Shown here in pieces: positions 9,606 through 18,121 of a DNA stretch of 64,000 nucleotides (its first letter is position 1; each line of letters opens with the position of its first letter). Source of the stretch: Streptomyces albofaciens JCM 4342 (lineage in GTDB: Bacteria > Actinomycetota > Actinomycetes > Streptomycetales > Streptomycetaceae); the NCBI RefSeq assembly GCF_008634025.1, contig NZ_PDCM01000002.1:3187001-3251000 (forward strand). The letters run 5' to 3'. A program made the position numbers and the translations under genes. The notes below the pieces were generated by a model. That model saw only the letters and a list, made by a program, of their open reading frames with translations. It did not search any database and was not told the origin of the DNA.

Positions 9606-10129
9606 GTCTTCACGACGACGCGGCGCGGGTCCTCAAGGAGTGGCCCGCGCCGTCCCCTGAGCAGGACCGGCTGCGGCTGGCCTACCTGGACCACCTGGCC
9701 GCCCACCCGGACGGCATGGGCAAGCCGTGCAAGGCCGGGCACATCACCGCCAGCGCCCTGGTGATCGACCCGGCGCGCGGGCGGGTGCTGCTGACGCTGC
9801 ACCGCAAGCTCAAGATGTGGCTCCAGATGGGCGGGCACTGCGAGCCGGAGGACGCCACGCTCGCGGACGCGGCGCTGCGCGAGGCGCGCGAGGAGTCCGG
9901 CATCACGTCCGGGCTGACGCTGCTGGGCGGGCCGGTGCGCCTGGACCGGCATCTGACGCCGTGCGCGTGGCACCTGGACGTGCAGTACGCGGCCCTGGCG
10001 CCCGAGGGGGCCGAGGCGGCGATCAGCGACGAGTCGCTGGATCTGCGCTGGTTCCCGTACGACGAGGTCGCGGAGGTGGCGGACGACTCGGTCGTACGCC
10101 TCGTGGAGCGTACGCGCGCGCTGCTGTAG
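9602..10129 (+). CDS. NUDIX hydrolase
   Basis: Protein of 175 aa. The NUDIX box is visible as GGHCEPED followed eight residues later by LREAREESGI. The REAxEExG half is canonical, but the glycine-to-glutamate half is one residue longer than the consensus GX5EX7REUXEEXGU and has Asp where Glu is usual, so the substrate or metal geometry may be unusual. Enzymes of the class cleave nucleoside diphosphates linked to another group. Translation starts at a GTG overlapping the stop of the Zincin_2 gene (GTGA), indicating coupling. Confidence 0.88.
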   Translation: MSLHDDAARVLKEWPAPSPEQDRLRLAYLDHLAAHPDGMGKPCKAGHITASALVIDPARGRVLLTLHRKLKMWLQMGGHCEPEDATLADAALREAREESGITSGLTLLGGPVRLDRHLTPCAWHLDVQYAALAPEGAEAAISDESLDLRWFPYDEVAEVADDSVVRLVERTRALL

Positions 10130-10136
10130 AGCGCTT

Positions 10137-10176
10137 CGGCTGCCGCGCGCCCCGGGCGAGGGGCACGCGGCAGCCG
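10137..10176. terminator. Bidirectional terminator between NUDIX and AIM24 genes
   Basis: 17-bp stem with one mismatch (left arm 10137-10153, right arm 10160-10176) and a GGGCGA loop, placed between convergent genes. A partial second copy of the right arm (GCGGCAGCCG) follows at about 10192. Confidence 0.65.
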
Positions 10177-10229
10177 ACCTGCGGGCACCACGCGGCAGCC
10201 GGCCTACGGCCACGCGGCCGGGGTGGGCC

Positions 10230-10988
10230 TCAGTTGGTGAAGATGTTGCCCTGGTTCTGCCCGTGGGCGCCCTGCTGGCCCATGCCGAACTGGGCGGCCA
10301 GTCCGGACCCGATGACGGCGTTCTGCGGCGGCAGCAGCTCGCTGGGCTGGACGAGCGCGTAGCCCTGCCCCAGGAAGCTCAGCTCCCAGCCCTCGCCCGT
10401 GTTGCCGCGACGCCGCCACACGCCCGAGGAGTGCGTCTGCGCCTGCATCTGTACGCGGAGCGAGGCCGACCAGGCGACCACCGCGTCGGCGTCGGCGTTG
10501 ACGTACTTGTCCGGGGTGACCTGCATCATCAGCGGCTGGCCCGAGGTCATCAGGACGACCTTGCCGCGGCCGGAGATGTTGAGCTGGTACTTGCCGGTGC
10601 CGGAGATCCCGTACTGGCTGTCCACCGAGATGACCTCCCAGTGAAGGCCGGAGTCCAGCGCCAGCACGTAGTTGCTGTCCACGGTCAGGCCGTCGTGGTC
10701 CACGTCCATGATGTGGACGTACTGGGCGAGGTTGGCCAGGTAGACCGTGCCCTGTCCGGAGACGCGCATCAGGTCCAGGCCCTCGCCCGACATCGCGCGG
10801 GCGTGCTGCTGGCCCGGCGTCTGGTGGTTCCCGTCGAATTCCAGCAACCCCTGGTAGGCGACCATGGTGCCCTTACGGGCGAGCAGGTCCTCGTGGCCCT
10901 GGAGGGAGACCCGCAGCAGCTGCGGGTTCTGGAGGGCGAAGCGGTCCTGGGTCTGCGCCTCGGTACAGGCGAAAAGCGGACTCTGCAT
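10230..10988 (-). CDS. AIM24 family protein (third gene of the TerD/AIM24 operon)
   Basis: Protein of 252 aa with the all-beta AIM24 (DUF124) domain over most of its length. Typical segments are KGTMVAYQGLLEFDG, GEGLDLMRVSGQGTVYLAN and the late GTGKYQLNISGRGKVVLMTS. The C terminus is Gly/Gln-rich (GMGQQGAHGQNQG). It has no signal peptide or membrane helix. Bacterial AIM24 proteins have no established biochemical role; yeast AIM24 is mitochondrial. It starts 21 nt after the preceding AIM24 gene and is the last of three co-directional paralogues. Confidence 0.88.
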   Translation of the reverse strand: MQSPLFACTEAQTQDRFALQNPQLLRVSLQGHEDLLARKGTMVAYQGLLEFDGNHQTPGQQHARAMSGEGLDLMRVSGQGTVYLANLAQYVHIMDVDHDGLTVDSNYVLALDSGLHWEVISVDSQYGISGTGKYQLNISGRGKVVLMTSGQPLMMQVTPDKYVNADADAVVAWSASLRVQMQAQTHSSGVWRRRGNTGEGWELSFLGQGYALVQPSELLPPQNAVIGSGLAAQFGMGQQGAHGQNQGNIFTN

Positions 10989-11009
10989 GATGGCTTGACG
11001 TCCTCCCCC

Positions 11010-11693
11010 TCAGCCCCGGGCCCGGAGCCGGTCGGTGCTGTCCTCACTGGGCTGTACGACGACGAAGCCCTGGCCGGAGAAGCCGAGCTGGTACGCCTCG
11101 CCGCTGCCGCGCCCGATCATCGAGGACGCCTTGAAGCTGCGCTTGCCCTTCATCTTCAGGTTGGCCGACCAGGCGACGAGCGCGTCGGGGTCGACGTACG
11201 TCTCGTCCTCGCCACGGCCGCAGTCGACCACGATCGGGGTGCCGCGGGAGGTCAGCGCGACCCAGCCGGTGCCCGAGATGCCGACGTTGAAGAGCCCCTG
11301 GCCGGCGAACTTCGCCATGCCCTTGACGCGCTGCACGCCCCACTGGAGATGCGCGTCGAAGGCCAGGAGGTTGGTGCCGTTGACGGAGAGCGCGTCCCCG
11401 TCGAGGTTGATGCAGACCACGTCCGCCCCGTAGTCGGCGAGGTAGAGCAGGCCGTCACCGGAGCACTTCATCAGGGGCGCGCCCTCGCCGGTCAGCCACT
11501 GGGAGGCCATCTGGCGGACCGCGGGCGGGTTCGGCTCGTACTGGACGAAGCCCTCGTAGGCGACCATCGAGCCGGTGCGGGCGAAGACGTCCTGGCCGCT
11601 CTGCATGGCGATCTTGACCATCGCGCTGCCGTGGTTCTCCATACGGGCCACGGGCGCGGCCTGGGCGTGGCCCGGGACTTGCTGTTCGTACAT
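11010..11693 (-). CDS. AIM24 family protein (second gene of the operon)
   Basis: Protein of 227 aa, nearly all AIM24 domain: ARTGSMVAYEGFVQYEP near the start, GEGAPLMKCSGDGLLYLADY in the middle and FSGQGFVVVQPSEDS near the end. The ATG at 11693 is preceded by GAGGGAG. It begins 11 nt after the stop of the TerD-AIM24 fusion gene and ends 21 nt before the next paralogue, so the three are likely one transcript. It is closely related to the AIM24 half of the fusion protein, indicating local duplication. Confidence 0.88.
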   Translation of the reverse strand: MYEQQVPGHAQAAPVARMENHGSAMVKIAMQSGQDVFARTGSMVAYEGFVQYEPNPPAVRQMASQWLTGEGAPLMKCSGDGLLYLADYGADVVCINLDGDALSVNGTNLLAFDAHLQWGVQRVKGMAKFAGQGLFNVGISGTGWVALTSRGTPIVVDCGRGEDETYVDPDALVAWSANLKMKGKRSFKASSMIGRGSGEAYQLGFSGQGFVVVQPSEDSTDRLRARG

Positions 11694-11704
11694 GGCGGGC
11701 TCCC

Positions 11705-13453
11705 TCAGACCTCGTAGGGCTGGACGACGATGAAATTGCCGGGCGCGCCGCGGAACTGGAGGTTCACGGTCTCGCCGGAGTGGCCCGGATACGCGTGGCG
11801 GCGCAGGCTCACCTGGCTGGAGACGATCACCTGCGAGGCGGCCGACCAGGCGACGATGGCGTTGGCGTCCGCGAAGGTCGTCGGGGTGACCGGGAGGACG
11901 ACCGGGGTGCCCTGGGTCTTGACCACGACCGTGCCGGTGCCCTGGAACTGCATGGTGAACAGCGCGCCGCCCGGTATGCCGTGCCCCTCGATGCGGCGGA
12001 CCTCGTGCTGGAGCGACTCGTCGAAGGCGAGCACGCTCTCGGACGACACACAGATCGCGTCGCCCTGGAGCTCGATCGGGTGCACATGGGCGCTGTTGTC
12101 CGCGAAGAACACCTGGCCCTGGCCCGTGCAGCGCATCAGCTGCATCTCCTGGCCGGTGGCGTTGCCCACGATGCGGCCCCGGATGCCGGCGCCCTTGTAG
12201 CTGAAGTCGACCTTGCCCTGGTAGAGGACCATGCTGCCCTGGCGGGCGAGCACCGGCTGCCCGTCGATGCCGAGGTCGGCGCGGATCAGCTTCTCGTTCT
12301 GCGGGGTCCACCGCTGCCCGGTCGGGGCCTCGCGGTACTTGTCGAGGACGACGCGCAGGCCGGGCCCCTGGGCGGACGGCTGGCCGTACGGGGACGGCTG
12401 CCCCTGCTGAGCGCCGTACGGGGCCGGGGCCTGCTGGCCGGGGAACTGGCCGCCCGGCTGGCCGTACGGGGCCTGGGGCGGCGCTTGCGGGGCAGCCTGA
12501 GGCGGCTGGCCGTACGGGGCGGGCGGGGCCTGCTGGTACGGCTCCTGGCCGAACTGCGGCTGCCGGCCCGGGAACTGGCCCGGGTGGCCGGTCGGTGCGC
12601 CGGGCGGCGCCATGGGGGCCGCGATGGTCGGGGCGCCGTGCACCGGCGGGGCCGGGGGCTGGGGCGGCTGGGCCTGCGGCTCCGGCTGGGGCGGGGCCGG
12701 GGGCTGCGGTGCTCCGTAAGGCTGCTGTCCCTGCGGGGCGCCCTGGGGCGCGCTCGGGGGCGCGCCGAAGGCCGGGGCGGGCGGCTGCGGTGCGGCGGGT
12801 GCCGGGGCGGACTGCCCCTGCGCCGCCGGGACCGCGAAGCCCGGCGCGGGCTCGGGCGCGGCGGGCGGCGCGAAGCCCGGCACACCGCCCTGCGGCGCGG
12901 GCTCGGGCGCGGCCGCGGGCTCCTCCTCGGCGACCTCACCGCCGAAGTTCTTCAGCAGCGCCTCCAGGCCACCGTCGAAGCCCTGCCCGACCGCGGCGAA
13001 GCGCCACTCGCCCTTCAGGTAGAAGTCGCCGAGCATGACGGCGCGCTCGGTGGTGAACTCGCCGCCGTCGAACGCGTAACGGGCGACCTCCTCGCCGCCG
13101 GCGACGATGCGCAGGTAGCCGGGCCCCACCTGGGACATCTGGCCCGCGCCGTCCAGGGTGGCGGTGAAGGAGAGCTTCTGGATGTGCTGCGGGATCCGGT
13201 CGAGCGTGACCCGGAAGGACTCGGTGTCGCCCGCCTGCGGACCGAGCTGCTGGATGGCGCCCTCGGGCGACGCGGGCTGGTTGAAGAAGACGAAGTACCG
13301 GTCGTCGGAGAGCCGCTCGTCCGCGTCGAGTCCGAAGCAGCTGATGTCGAAGGTCAGGCCGGAACCCGCGATCCGCACACCCACGTACAGATCCGTCCCG
13401 GCCGTCAGATCACTGATCCTGGCCTTGTGGCCCCGCTGGAATTCCCTGGCCAT
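11705..13453 (-). CDS. TerD-AIM24 fusion protein with a Pro/Gln-rich linker
   Basis: Protein of 582 aa in three parts. Residues 1-180 form a TerD domain (tellurium-resistance/CABP fold), recognisable from MAREFQRGHKARISDL, FDISCFGLDADERLSDDRYF and the final AVMLGDFYLKGEWRFAAVGQ; the DADERLSDD stretch is the kind of acidic motif that binds calcium in TerD proteins. Residues 180-370 are a low-complexity linker of Pro, Ala, Gln and Gly with repeated PYGQP units. Residues 370-582 are an AIM24 domain. It is the first gene of the operon and probably a stress-related cytoplasmic protein; the partner or ligand is unknown. Confidence 0.9.
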   Translation of the reverse strand: MAREFQRGHKARISDLTAGTDLYVGVRIAGSGLTFDISCFGLDADERLSDDRYFVFFNQPASPEGAIQQLGPQAGDTESFRVTLDRIPQHIQKLSFTATLDGAGQMSQVGPGYLRIVAGGEEVARYAFDGGEFTTERAVMLGDFYLKGEWRFAAVGQGFDGGLEALLKNFGGEVAEEEPAAAPEPAPQGGVPGFAPPAAPEPAPGFAVPAAQGQSAPAPAAPQPPAPAFGAPPSAPQGAPQGQQPYGAPQPPAPPQPEPQAQPPQPPAPPVHGAPTIAAPMAPPGAPTGHPGQFPGRQPQFGQEPYQQAPPAPYGQPPQAAPQAPPQAPYGQPGGQFPGQQAPAPYGAQQGQPSPYGQPSAQGPGLRVVLDKYREAPTGQRWTPQNEKLIRADLGIDGQPVLARQGSMVLYQGKVDFSYKGAGIRGRIVGNATGQEMQLMRCTGQGQVFFADNSAHVHPIELQGDAICVSSESVLAFDESLQHEVRRIEGHGIPGGALFTMQFQGTGTVVVKTQGTPVVLPVTPTTFADANAIVAWSAASQVIVSSQVSLRRHAYPGHSGETVNLQFRGAPGNFIVVQPYEV

Positions 13454-13569
13454 ACGTAACGACCGTCCCCCGCTCCCGCTCCGCGCTCTGAATCACGTCG
13501 CGCCAGGCTAACCGCTGCCGCTGACGGCGGGCGATGCCGGGGCGCTGCGCGAATGGTGCGAAACCGGCC

Positions 13570-14169
13570 TTATTCCGTACGGGCCGCGGGAAGATGCGGC
13601 AGCCGCTCCGCCGCCACCACTCCTTCGAGATAGCCGCGCGCCCGCTCCGTACGCGGGTATGACTCCAGGAGCTGCCAGAAGCGCTGCCCGTGACCGGGGA
13701 CGAGAAGATGCGCCAGCTCGTGGAGGAGCACATAGTCGATGACGTACTCGGGCATGCCCTGGAGCCGGTGCGAGAGGCGGATGCTGCCCTCGGCGGGCGT
13801 GCAGGAGCCCCAGCGGGTGTTCTGGTTGGTCACCCAGCGCACCGTGGCGGGCCGGGCGCGGCCGTCCAGGTACTGGAGCGACAGGCGCTCCGCGCGCTCG
13901 GCCAGCTCGCCGTCGCCGAGCATCCGCCTGCTCTCCTGCGCGGCCAGCTTGTCCAGCATCACCGTCACCCAGCGCCGTTCCTCCGCCTCGGACATCCGGG
14001 CCGGGATCAGCACGATGGTGCGGTCGCCCTCGCGGTACGCGGAGACGGTACGGCGGCGCCGCGAGCTTCTGCGCACCTCGACCGCGCTCGTCGCGGAGCC
14101 ACCGGCCGCGGGGCGCGCGGTGGTCCTGCGTTGCGGGTCTGCGGCTCGGCGCAAAGGGTCGGCGGGCAC
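13570..14169 (-). CDS. YgjP-like (DUF45) metallopeptidase-type protein
   Basis: Protein of 199 aa. The zinc-site motif HELAHLLVPGHGQRFW contains HExxH plus a downstream His, and the preceding NQNTRWGSCTPAEGSIRLSH is the family's conserved entry strand. This is the YgjP/DUF45 (M48-like) family. The N terminus is basic (GSATSAVEVRRSSRRRRTVS). The GTG at 14169 is the longest supported start; the ribosome-binding site is weak, and an internal start near residue 60 (MSEAEERRW) would still retain the domain. The substrate is unknown. It is divergent from the ThiF-like gene. Confidence 0.85.
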   Translation of the reverse strand: MPADPLRRAADPQRRTTARPAAGGSATSAVEVRRSSRRRRTVSAYREGDRTIVLIPARMSEAEERRWVTVMLDKLAAQESRRMLGDGELAERAERLSLQYLDGRARPATVRWVTNQNTRWGSCTPAEGSIRLSHRLQGMPEYVIDYVLLHELAHLLVPGHGQRFWQLLESYPRTERARGYLEGVVAAERLPHLPAARTE

Positions 14170-14358
14170 GCCCCGACGTTACCCGCTGCCCGCGCGGGAA
14201 GTCCCCTCCCCCGGTTCTGCCGTGCGACCGAAACACTCAGAGGTGGTCATGGCTTGTACGACTATTGCCTGTCGGCTGTGGACAACTTCCGATGCCCGCC
14301 CGGCGGCCGGGGCATGCTGACAGCGCTGGACGAGATCCGATCGACGGGGGACGGATTC

Positions 14359-15504
14359 ATGCATCCGATGGTGAAGCCCGCGCTGCGGCGCGGCTGGCGG
14401 GACCGGGAAACGGTGCGCTTCGGGGTGGCCCCGGCGCACGCGGTGGAGCTGGGGCCGGTGGACACCGCGACAGGCAGCTTTCTGGCCTTGATCGACGGCA
14501 CGCGCAGCCTCGATCAGCTGGCGCAAGCGGCCGAGTCGCTGGGGCTGCCCGCCGAGCGCGCGCGGCGGGTGGTGGACCGGCTGGGGCGGGCGGGGCTGCT
14601 GGACACGCCGTCGGCGGGCGGCCCGGCGGCCGAGGCGGTGCGGTCGGACGCCGCGGCCTTCGGGCGGCTGCGGGCGGATCTCGCATCGCTCTCGGTGCGG
14701 CATGCCGAGCCCGCGGGCGGACTGGAGTGCATGGGAGCGCGCCGCGCCATGCGGGCGCGTGTGCGCGGCGCGGGACGGGTGGGTGCCTCGGTCGCGGCCC
14801 TTCTCTCGGCGGCGGGCATCGGACGAGTGGAAGTGCAGGACGGCGGGAAGGTCGAGCCGTGGGACGTGCTGCCGGGCGGCACGCGGGCCGAACACATCGG
14901 CATACGGCGCGACACCGCCGCCCGCGGCCTGGTGCACCGCGCCTCGCCCTGGTCGCGCGGAAACCGCGCCGGGGCGGCGCCGTCGGAGGCGGGCGAGCCA
15001 GGTCTCGCGCTCGTCGTGATCACCCCGCGCGACGGCCTCGCCGCCTACGCTCCCGACCCGGTCCTGGCCGAGCCCTTCCTGTCCGCCGGCATTCCGCACC
15101 TGTTCGCCGGAGTGGTCGAAGGGACGGGCGTGGTGGGCCCACTGGTCCTGCCGGGCGGCTCCTCCTGCGCGGGCTGCCTGGAGCTGCGGCGCACGGACGC
15201 GGAACCGGCCTGGCCGCGGCTGCTCGCCCAGTGGCGCTCGGGGCGCGGTTCACCGGCCGTGCCGGCGTGCGACGCCGCGCTGGCGACGACGGTGGCGGGC
15301 CTGGTGGCCGTGCAGGCACTGACGTTCCTGGACGGACGGCTGCCACCCTGCACAGGGGCCCGGATGGAGGTCGCCCTGCCGTGCGCGGACTGGCGGACGA
15401 CCCGGATCGCGCCGCATCCGGAGTGCGGCTGCGGCGCTGCGGGGCCGGCCGGCACCACGGGTGCCTCGGAACCGCGCCGGCAACACGTAACAATGGCGGA
15501 GTAA
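14359..15504 (+). CDS. Solitary ThiF/E1-like protein
   Basis: Protein of 381 aa. An N-terminal winged-helix-like segment (about 25-110: VELGPVDTATGSFLALIDG) precedes a Rossmann/E1-like domain with GAGRVGASVAALLSAAGIG as the nucleotide loop. A zinc-type cysteine pair, CAGC, and a second near the C terminus (CGCG) correspond to the CxxC pairs of ThiF/MoeB proteins. The usual catalytic arginine/aspartate segment is degenerate (VVITPRDGLAAY), so adenylylation is uncertain. Family members often serve peptide-modifying clusters, but no precursor gene is visible nearby. The ATG at 14359 has GGGGGACG upstream; an ATG at 14313 is in frame. Confidence 0.8.
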   Translation: MHPMVKPALRRGWRDRETVRFGVAPAHAVELGPVDTATGSFLALIDGTRSLDQLAQAAESLGLPAERARRVVDRLGRAGLLDTPSAGGPAAEAVRSDAAAFGRLRADLASLSVRHAEPAGGLECMGARRAMRARVRGAGRVGASVAALLSAAGIGRVEVQDGGKVEPWDVLPGGTRAEHIGIRRDTAARGLVHRASPWSRGNRAGAAPSEAGEPGLALVVITPRDGLAAYAPDPVLAEPFLSAGIPHLFAGVVEGTGVVGPLVLPGGSSCAGCLELRRTDAEPAWPRLLAQWRSGRGSPAVPACDAALATTVAGLVAVQALTFLDGRLPPCTGARMEVALPCADWRTTRIAPHPECGCGAAGPAGTTGASEPRRQHVTMAE

Positions 15505-15538
15505 CCCCGGTTGGGGACAGTGTGAGTTGGAGGGGCGA

Positions 15539-16936
15539 ATGTCAGATCTACCCCGCAAGGCGGTCACCCGCACCGCCAAGCTGGCCGCGCTGCCACTGGG
15601 ATTCGCCGGCCGTGCCACCTGGGGGCTGGGCAAGCGGATCGGCGGCAGGTCGGCGGACCTCGTCGGCCGTGAGCTCCAGCAGCGGACCGCCGAACAGCTC
15701 TTCCGGGTGCTCGGCGAGCTGAAGGGCGGCGCCATGAAGTTCGGACAGGCGCTCTCCGTCTTCGAGTCGGCGCTGCCGGAGGAGATCGCCGGCCCGTACC
15801 GCGCCGCGCTCACCAAACTCCAGGAAGCCGCGCCGCCGATGCCGACGGACACGGTGCACAAGGTGCTGGCGGAGCGGCTCGGCGAGGACTGGCGCGAGCT
15901 GTTCACGGAGTTCGACGACAAGCCGTCGGCCGCCGCCTCCATCGGGCAGGTGCACCGGGCGGTCTGGCACGACGGCCGCGAGGTGGCCGTCAAGGTCCAG
16001 TATCCGGGGGCGGGCGCGGCCCTGCTCTCCGACCTGTCCCAACTCGGCCGGTTCGCCCGGCTGCTCGGCCCGCTGATCCCCGGCATGGACATCAAGCCAC
16101 TGATCTCCGAGCTGCGCGACCGGGTCTCCGAGGAGCTGGACTACGCCCTGGAGGCCGAGGCCCAGCAGGCGCACGCCGAGGAGTTCGCCGACGACCCGGA
16201 CGTCCTGGTGCCCGCGGTGATCCACCAGGGCGACCAGGTGCTGGTGACCGAGTGGATGGACGGCATCCCCCTGTCGGAGGTCATCGCCGACGGCACCGAG
16301 GAGGAGCGCGACCGGGCCGGGCAGCTCCTGGCCCGCTTCCTCTTCGCGGGCACCGCGCGTACGGGCCTGCTGCACGCCGACCCCCATCCGGGCAACTTCC
16401 GTCTGCTGACCGGTGACGCCCCCGACGGCCCGGCGGAGAAGTGGCGGCTGGGCGTCCTGGACTTCGGCACGGTCGACCGCCTGCCGGACGGCCTGCCGCC
16501 CACGATCGGCACCTCACTGCGCATGACGCTCGACGGCGAGGCCGAAGCGGTCTACGGGCTGCTGTGCGAGGAGGGCTTCGTCAAGGAGTCCATCGAGCTG
16601 GACCCCGACGCGGTGCTGGACTATCTGCTCCCGATCATCGAACCGGCCCAGGTGGACGCCTTCACCTTCACCCGCTCCTGGATGCGCACCCAGGCCGCGC
16701 GCATCGCCGATCCCCGGTCGCCCGCCTACCAGCTCGGCCGCCAGCTCAACCTGCCCCCGTCCTACCTCCTCATACACCGTGTGACGCTGAGCACGATCGG
16801 CGTACTGTGCCAGCTCGGCGCCACCGTCCGCCTGCGTGACGAGCTGGAGGCCTGGCTCCCGGGCTTCACGCCGGGCGACTCCGCGCCGTCCGTACCCGAA
16901 CAGAACCGGCCCGCGGCGGAGGAGACCACGGCCTGA
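15539..16936 (+). CDS. ABC1/UbiB-family atypical protein kinase-like protein
   Basis: Protein of 465 aa. The hallmark KxGQ motif is present (GGAMKFGQALSVFES), followed by the alanine-rich loop AAASIGQVHRA, the VAVKVQYPG lysine and the DPHPGNF and LDFGTVDRLP segments of the catalytic core. ABC1 proteins are atypical kinases/ATPases linked to quinone metabolism in other organisms. Rv3197, beside whiB7 in M. tuberculosis, is the positional counterpart and is reported as part of the WhiB7 resistance setting. The ATG at 15539 has a strong GGAGGGG site. It follows the ThiF-like gene by 34 nt, probably in one operon. Confidence 0.93.
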   Translation: MSDLPRKAVTRTAKLAALPLGFAGRATWGLGKRIGGRSADLVGRELQQRTAEQLFRVLGELKGGAMKFGQALSVFESALPEEIAGPYRAALTKLQEAAPPMPTDTVHKVLAERLGEDWRELFTEFDDKPSAAASIGQVHRAVWHDGREVAVKVQYPGAGAALLSDLSQLGRFARLLGPLIPGMDIKPLISELRDRVSEELDYALEAEAQQAHAEEFADDPDVLVPAVIHQGDQVLVTEWMDGIPLSEVIADGTEEERDRAGQLLARFLFAGTARTGLLHADPHPGNFRLLTGDAPDGPAEKWRLGVLDFGTVDRLPDGLPPTIGTSLRMTLDGEAEAVYGLLCEEGFVKESIELDPDAVLDYLLPIIEPAQVDAFTFTRSWMRTQAARIADPRSPAYQLGRQLNLPPSYLLIHRVTLSTIGVLCQLGATVRLRDELEAWLPGFTPGDSAPSVPEQNRPAAEETTA

Positions 16937-17026
16937 CCGGTCCGCGCCACGCCTCCGCACCGCGCGGCGCCTCGTCTCACCTCGTGATGTCGCCTGCGGG
17001 TCCCGCCTTCCGCGGTCCCGCGGGTC

Positions 17027-17227
17027 TCACCTCACGGCGACCGGGTCCAGATGGGACTCGATGGTGCGGAGGCAGGCGCGGGTGCAGGGGTCGCAGAGGT
17101 GGTGGCGGACGCCGTTGACGATGGTGCAGGTCCAGGTCGGCGCGGCGCCCTCGGCCACGGCACCGCACTGGGCGCACACCGCGTTGCCGGTCGCCAACTC
17201 CGCCTGTTCATACGTCTTCTGGTTCAT
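17027..17227 (-). CDS. Small zinc-ribbon-like protein (66 aa)
   Basis: Compact protein with cysteine pairs of a zinc ribbon: CAQC near residue 18, then WTC and LCDPC around 33-48, with flanking His (VRHHLCDPC). It starts MNQKTYEQAEL. Proteins of this type are common in Streptomyces and have no known function. The start is the only ATG with the complete motif downstream. A -10-like TATTGT ends 6 nt before the ATG, so the transcript may be leaderless. It is convergent with the ABC1 gene and co-directional with wblC. Confidence 0.78.
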   Translation of the reverse strand: MNQKTYEQAELATGNAVCAQCGAVAEGAAPTWTCTIVNGVRHHLCDPCTRACLRTIESHLDPVAVR

Positions 17228-17333
17228 CAGCCGACAATATCCCCGCCACCGCCGGGAAAGGGGGCACAACGCCCTCAGGGGCCGCCCAGTTGGACAGCCC
17301 CCGAGGTGTGTGGTGTTGCGTGGCCGCGTGATG

Positions 17334-17378
17334 CGGCGGTGACACCGCCGTGCGGCGCCGGCACGGTGCGCGTGCCGG
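17334..17378 (-). terminator. Two consecutive hairpins after the wblC operon
   Basis: Inverted repeat CGGCGGTG-A-CACCGCCG (17334-17350) and a second hairpin CCGGCACG/CGTGCCGG (17358-17378, 5-nt loop). Both lie just beyond the stop of the last gene of the wblC operon and can end its transcript. Confidence 0.5.
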
Positions 17379-17390
17379 GCCGCCGGTGGC

Positions 17391-17720
17391 TCACTGCATG
17401 ACGGCCATGGCCAAGGCGCGCCGGGCGCGCAGCGACGCCCGCTCGGCACGACGCTGCATGCGCCGTGCCGCGGCGAGGCGCTGGGCCCTGCGTTCGGACT
17501 CGGCCTCCTGCAAGCGCGCTTGCATTTGCGCGCGAGCCAGGGCTTCTGGGATGAGTTGCATTTCGAGGGTCCTGTTCTGACGCGACTCGATCGCGCCGGA
17601 GTTCACGGGTGCGGTGGTGTCGGTGAGGATGGGGTTCATCGGGTCCTGCTTCTGGGGGTCCCGCTTGGCGGGACGGTCGATCGTTCCGGTGCCGCTGGTG
17701 TACGCGCCGCGGATGTTCAT
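17391..17720 (-). CDS. Small basic coiled-coil protein coupled to wblC
   Basis: Protein of 109 aa with no known domain. The last 60 residues form an Arg/Ala/Gln-rich amphipathic helix (LQEAESERRAQRLAAARRMQ), probably coiled-coil. The ATG at 17720 overlaps the wblC stop as ATGA, so the gene should be translated together with wblC and share its control. An alternative start at 17639 (MNPILTDTT, AGG upstream) would give 82 aa. Similar small proteins occur in many streptomycetes. Role unknown; the linkage suggests a part in the antibiotic-stress response. Confidence 0.72.
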   Translation of the reverse strand: MNIRGAYTSGTGTIDRPAKRDPQKQDPMNPILTDTTAPVNSGAIESRQNRTLEMQLIPEALARAQMQARLQEAESERRAQRLAAARRMQRRAERASLRARRALAMAVMQ

Positions 17721-18070
17721 GCCGCGACCGGGTTCTTGCGCGGACGGCCACGCGGACGCTTGCGGGGCACCACGACGCCCTGGACGAAGAGTTCGCCGCC
17801 CCAGACGCCCCACGGCTCACGACGGTCCTTGGCGCCGGCGAGACACGCCTCGCGCACCGGACAGGTCTGGCACAGGGACTTGGCGTACTCCACGTCGGCC
17901 GGGGTCTCGGCGAAGAAGACCTCCGGGTCGTAGGTACGGCACGGCACTGCGGCGCCGAGTCGGTCGATCTCGTCGTCGAGCTCGGTGAGGGGCAGCAAAG
18001 GGTTCTCCTGGGAGTCGGGCGGAGGGATCAGGTCGGTGGCGACGGACGGGGTGTGCGTCTGGAGTTGCAC
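17717..18070 (-). CDS. wblC: WhiB-family Fe-S transcription factor WblC (WhiB7)
   Basis: Protein of 117 aa. Four cysteines typical of the 4Fe-4S WhiB fold are present (one in AVPCRTYDPEVFF, then CQTC and REACLAG), with the GVWGGE turn and a C-terminal RGRPRK AT-hook. The AT-hook singles out the WhiB7/WblC subclass, which binds A/T-rich DNA beside the -35 of its targets with the principal sigma factor and activates resistance to ribosome-targeting antibiotics. Its neighbours uvrD2, mycoredoxin, nudC and ABC1 kinase match the mycobacterial whiB7 locus. The GTG at 18070 has GAGGAA upstream. Expression is probably controlled by the leader described in separate entries. Confidence 0.96.
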   Translation of the reverse strand: MQLQTHTPSVATDLIPPPDSQENPLLPLTELDDEIDRLGAAVPCRTYDPEVFFAETPADVEYAKSLCQTCPVREACLAGAKDRREPWGVWGGELFVQGVVVPRKRPRGRPRKNPVAA

Positions 18071-18121
18071 GGTGGTGTGTTCCTCGTCTGTTCGGCCCGG
18101 CTGGTGGCCGGGCGCATGGGT

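Noticed and set aside
10263..13459. Plus-strand frames opposite the AIM24/TerD operon
   Set aside because: Shadow frames; no start signals and no recognisable domain, while all three minus-strand genes align with known families.
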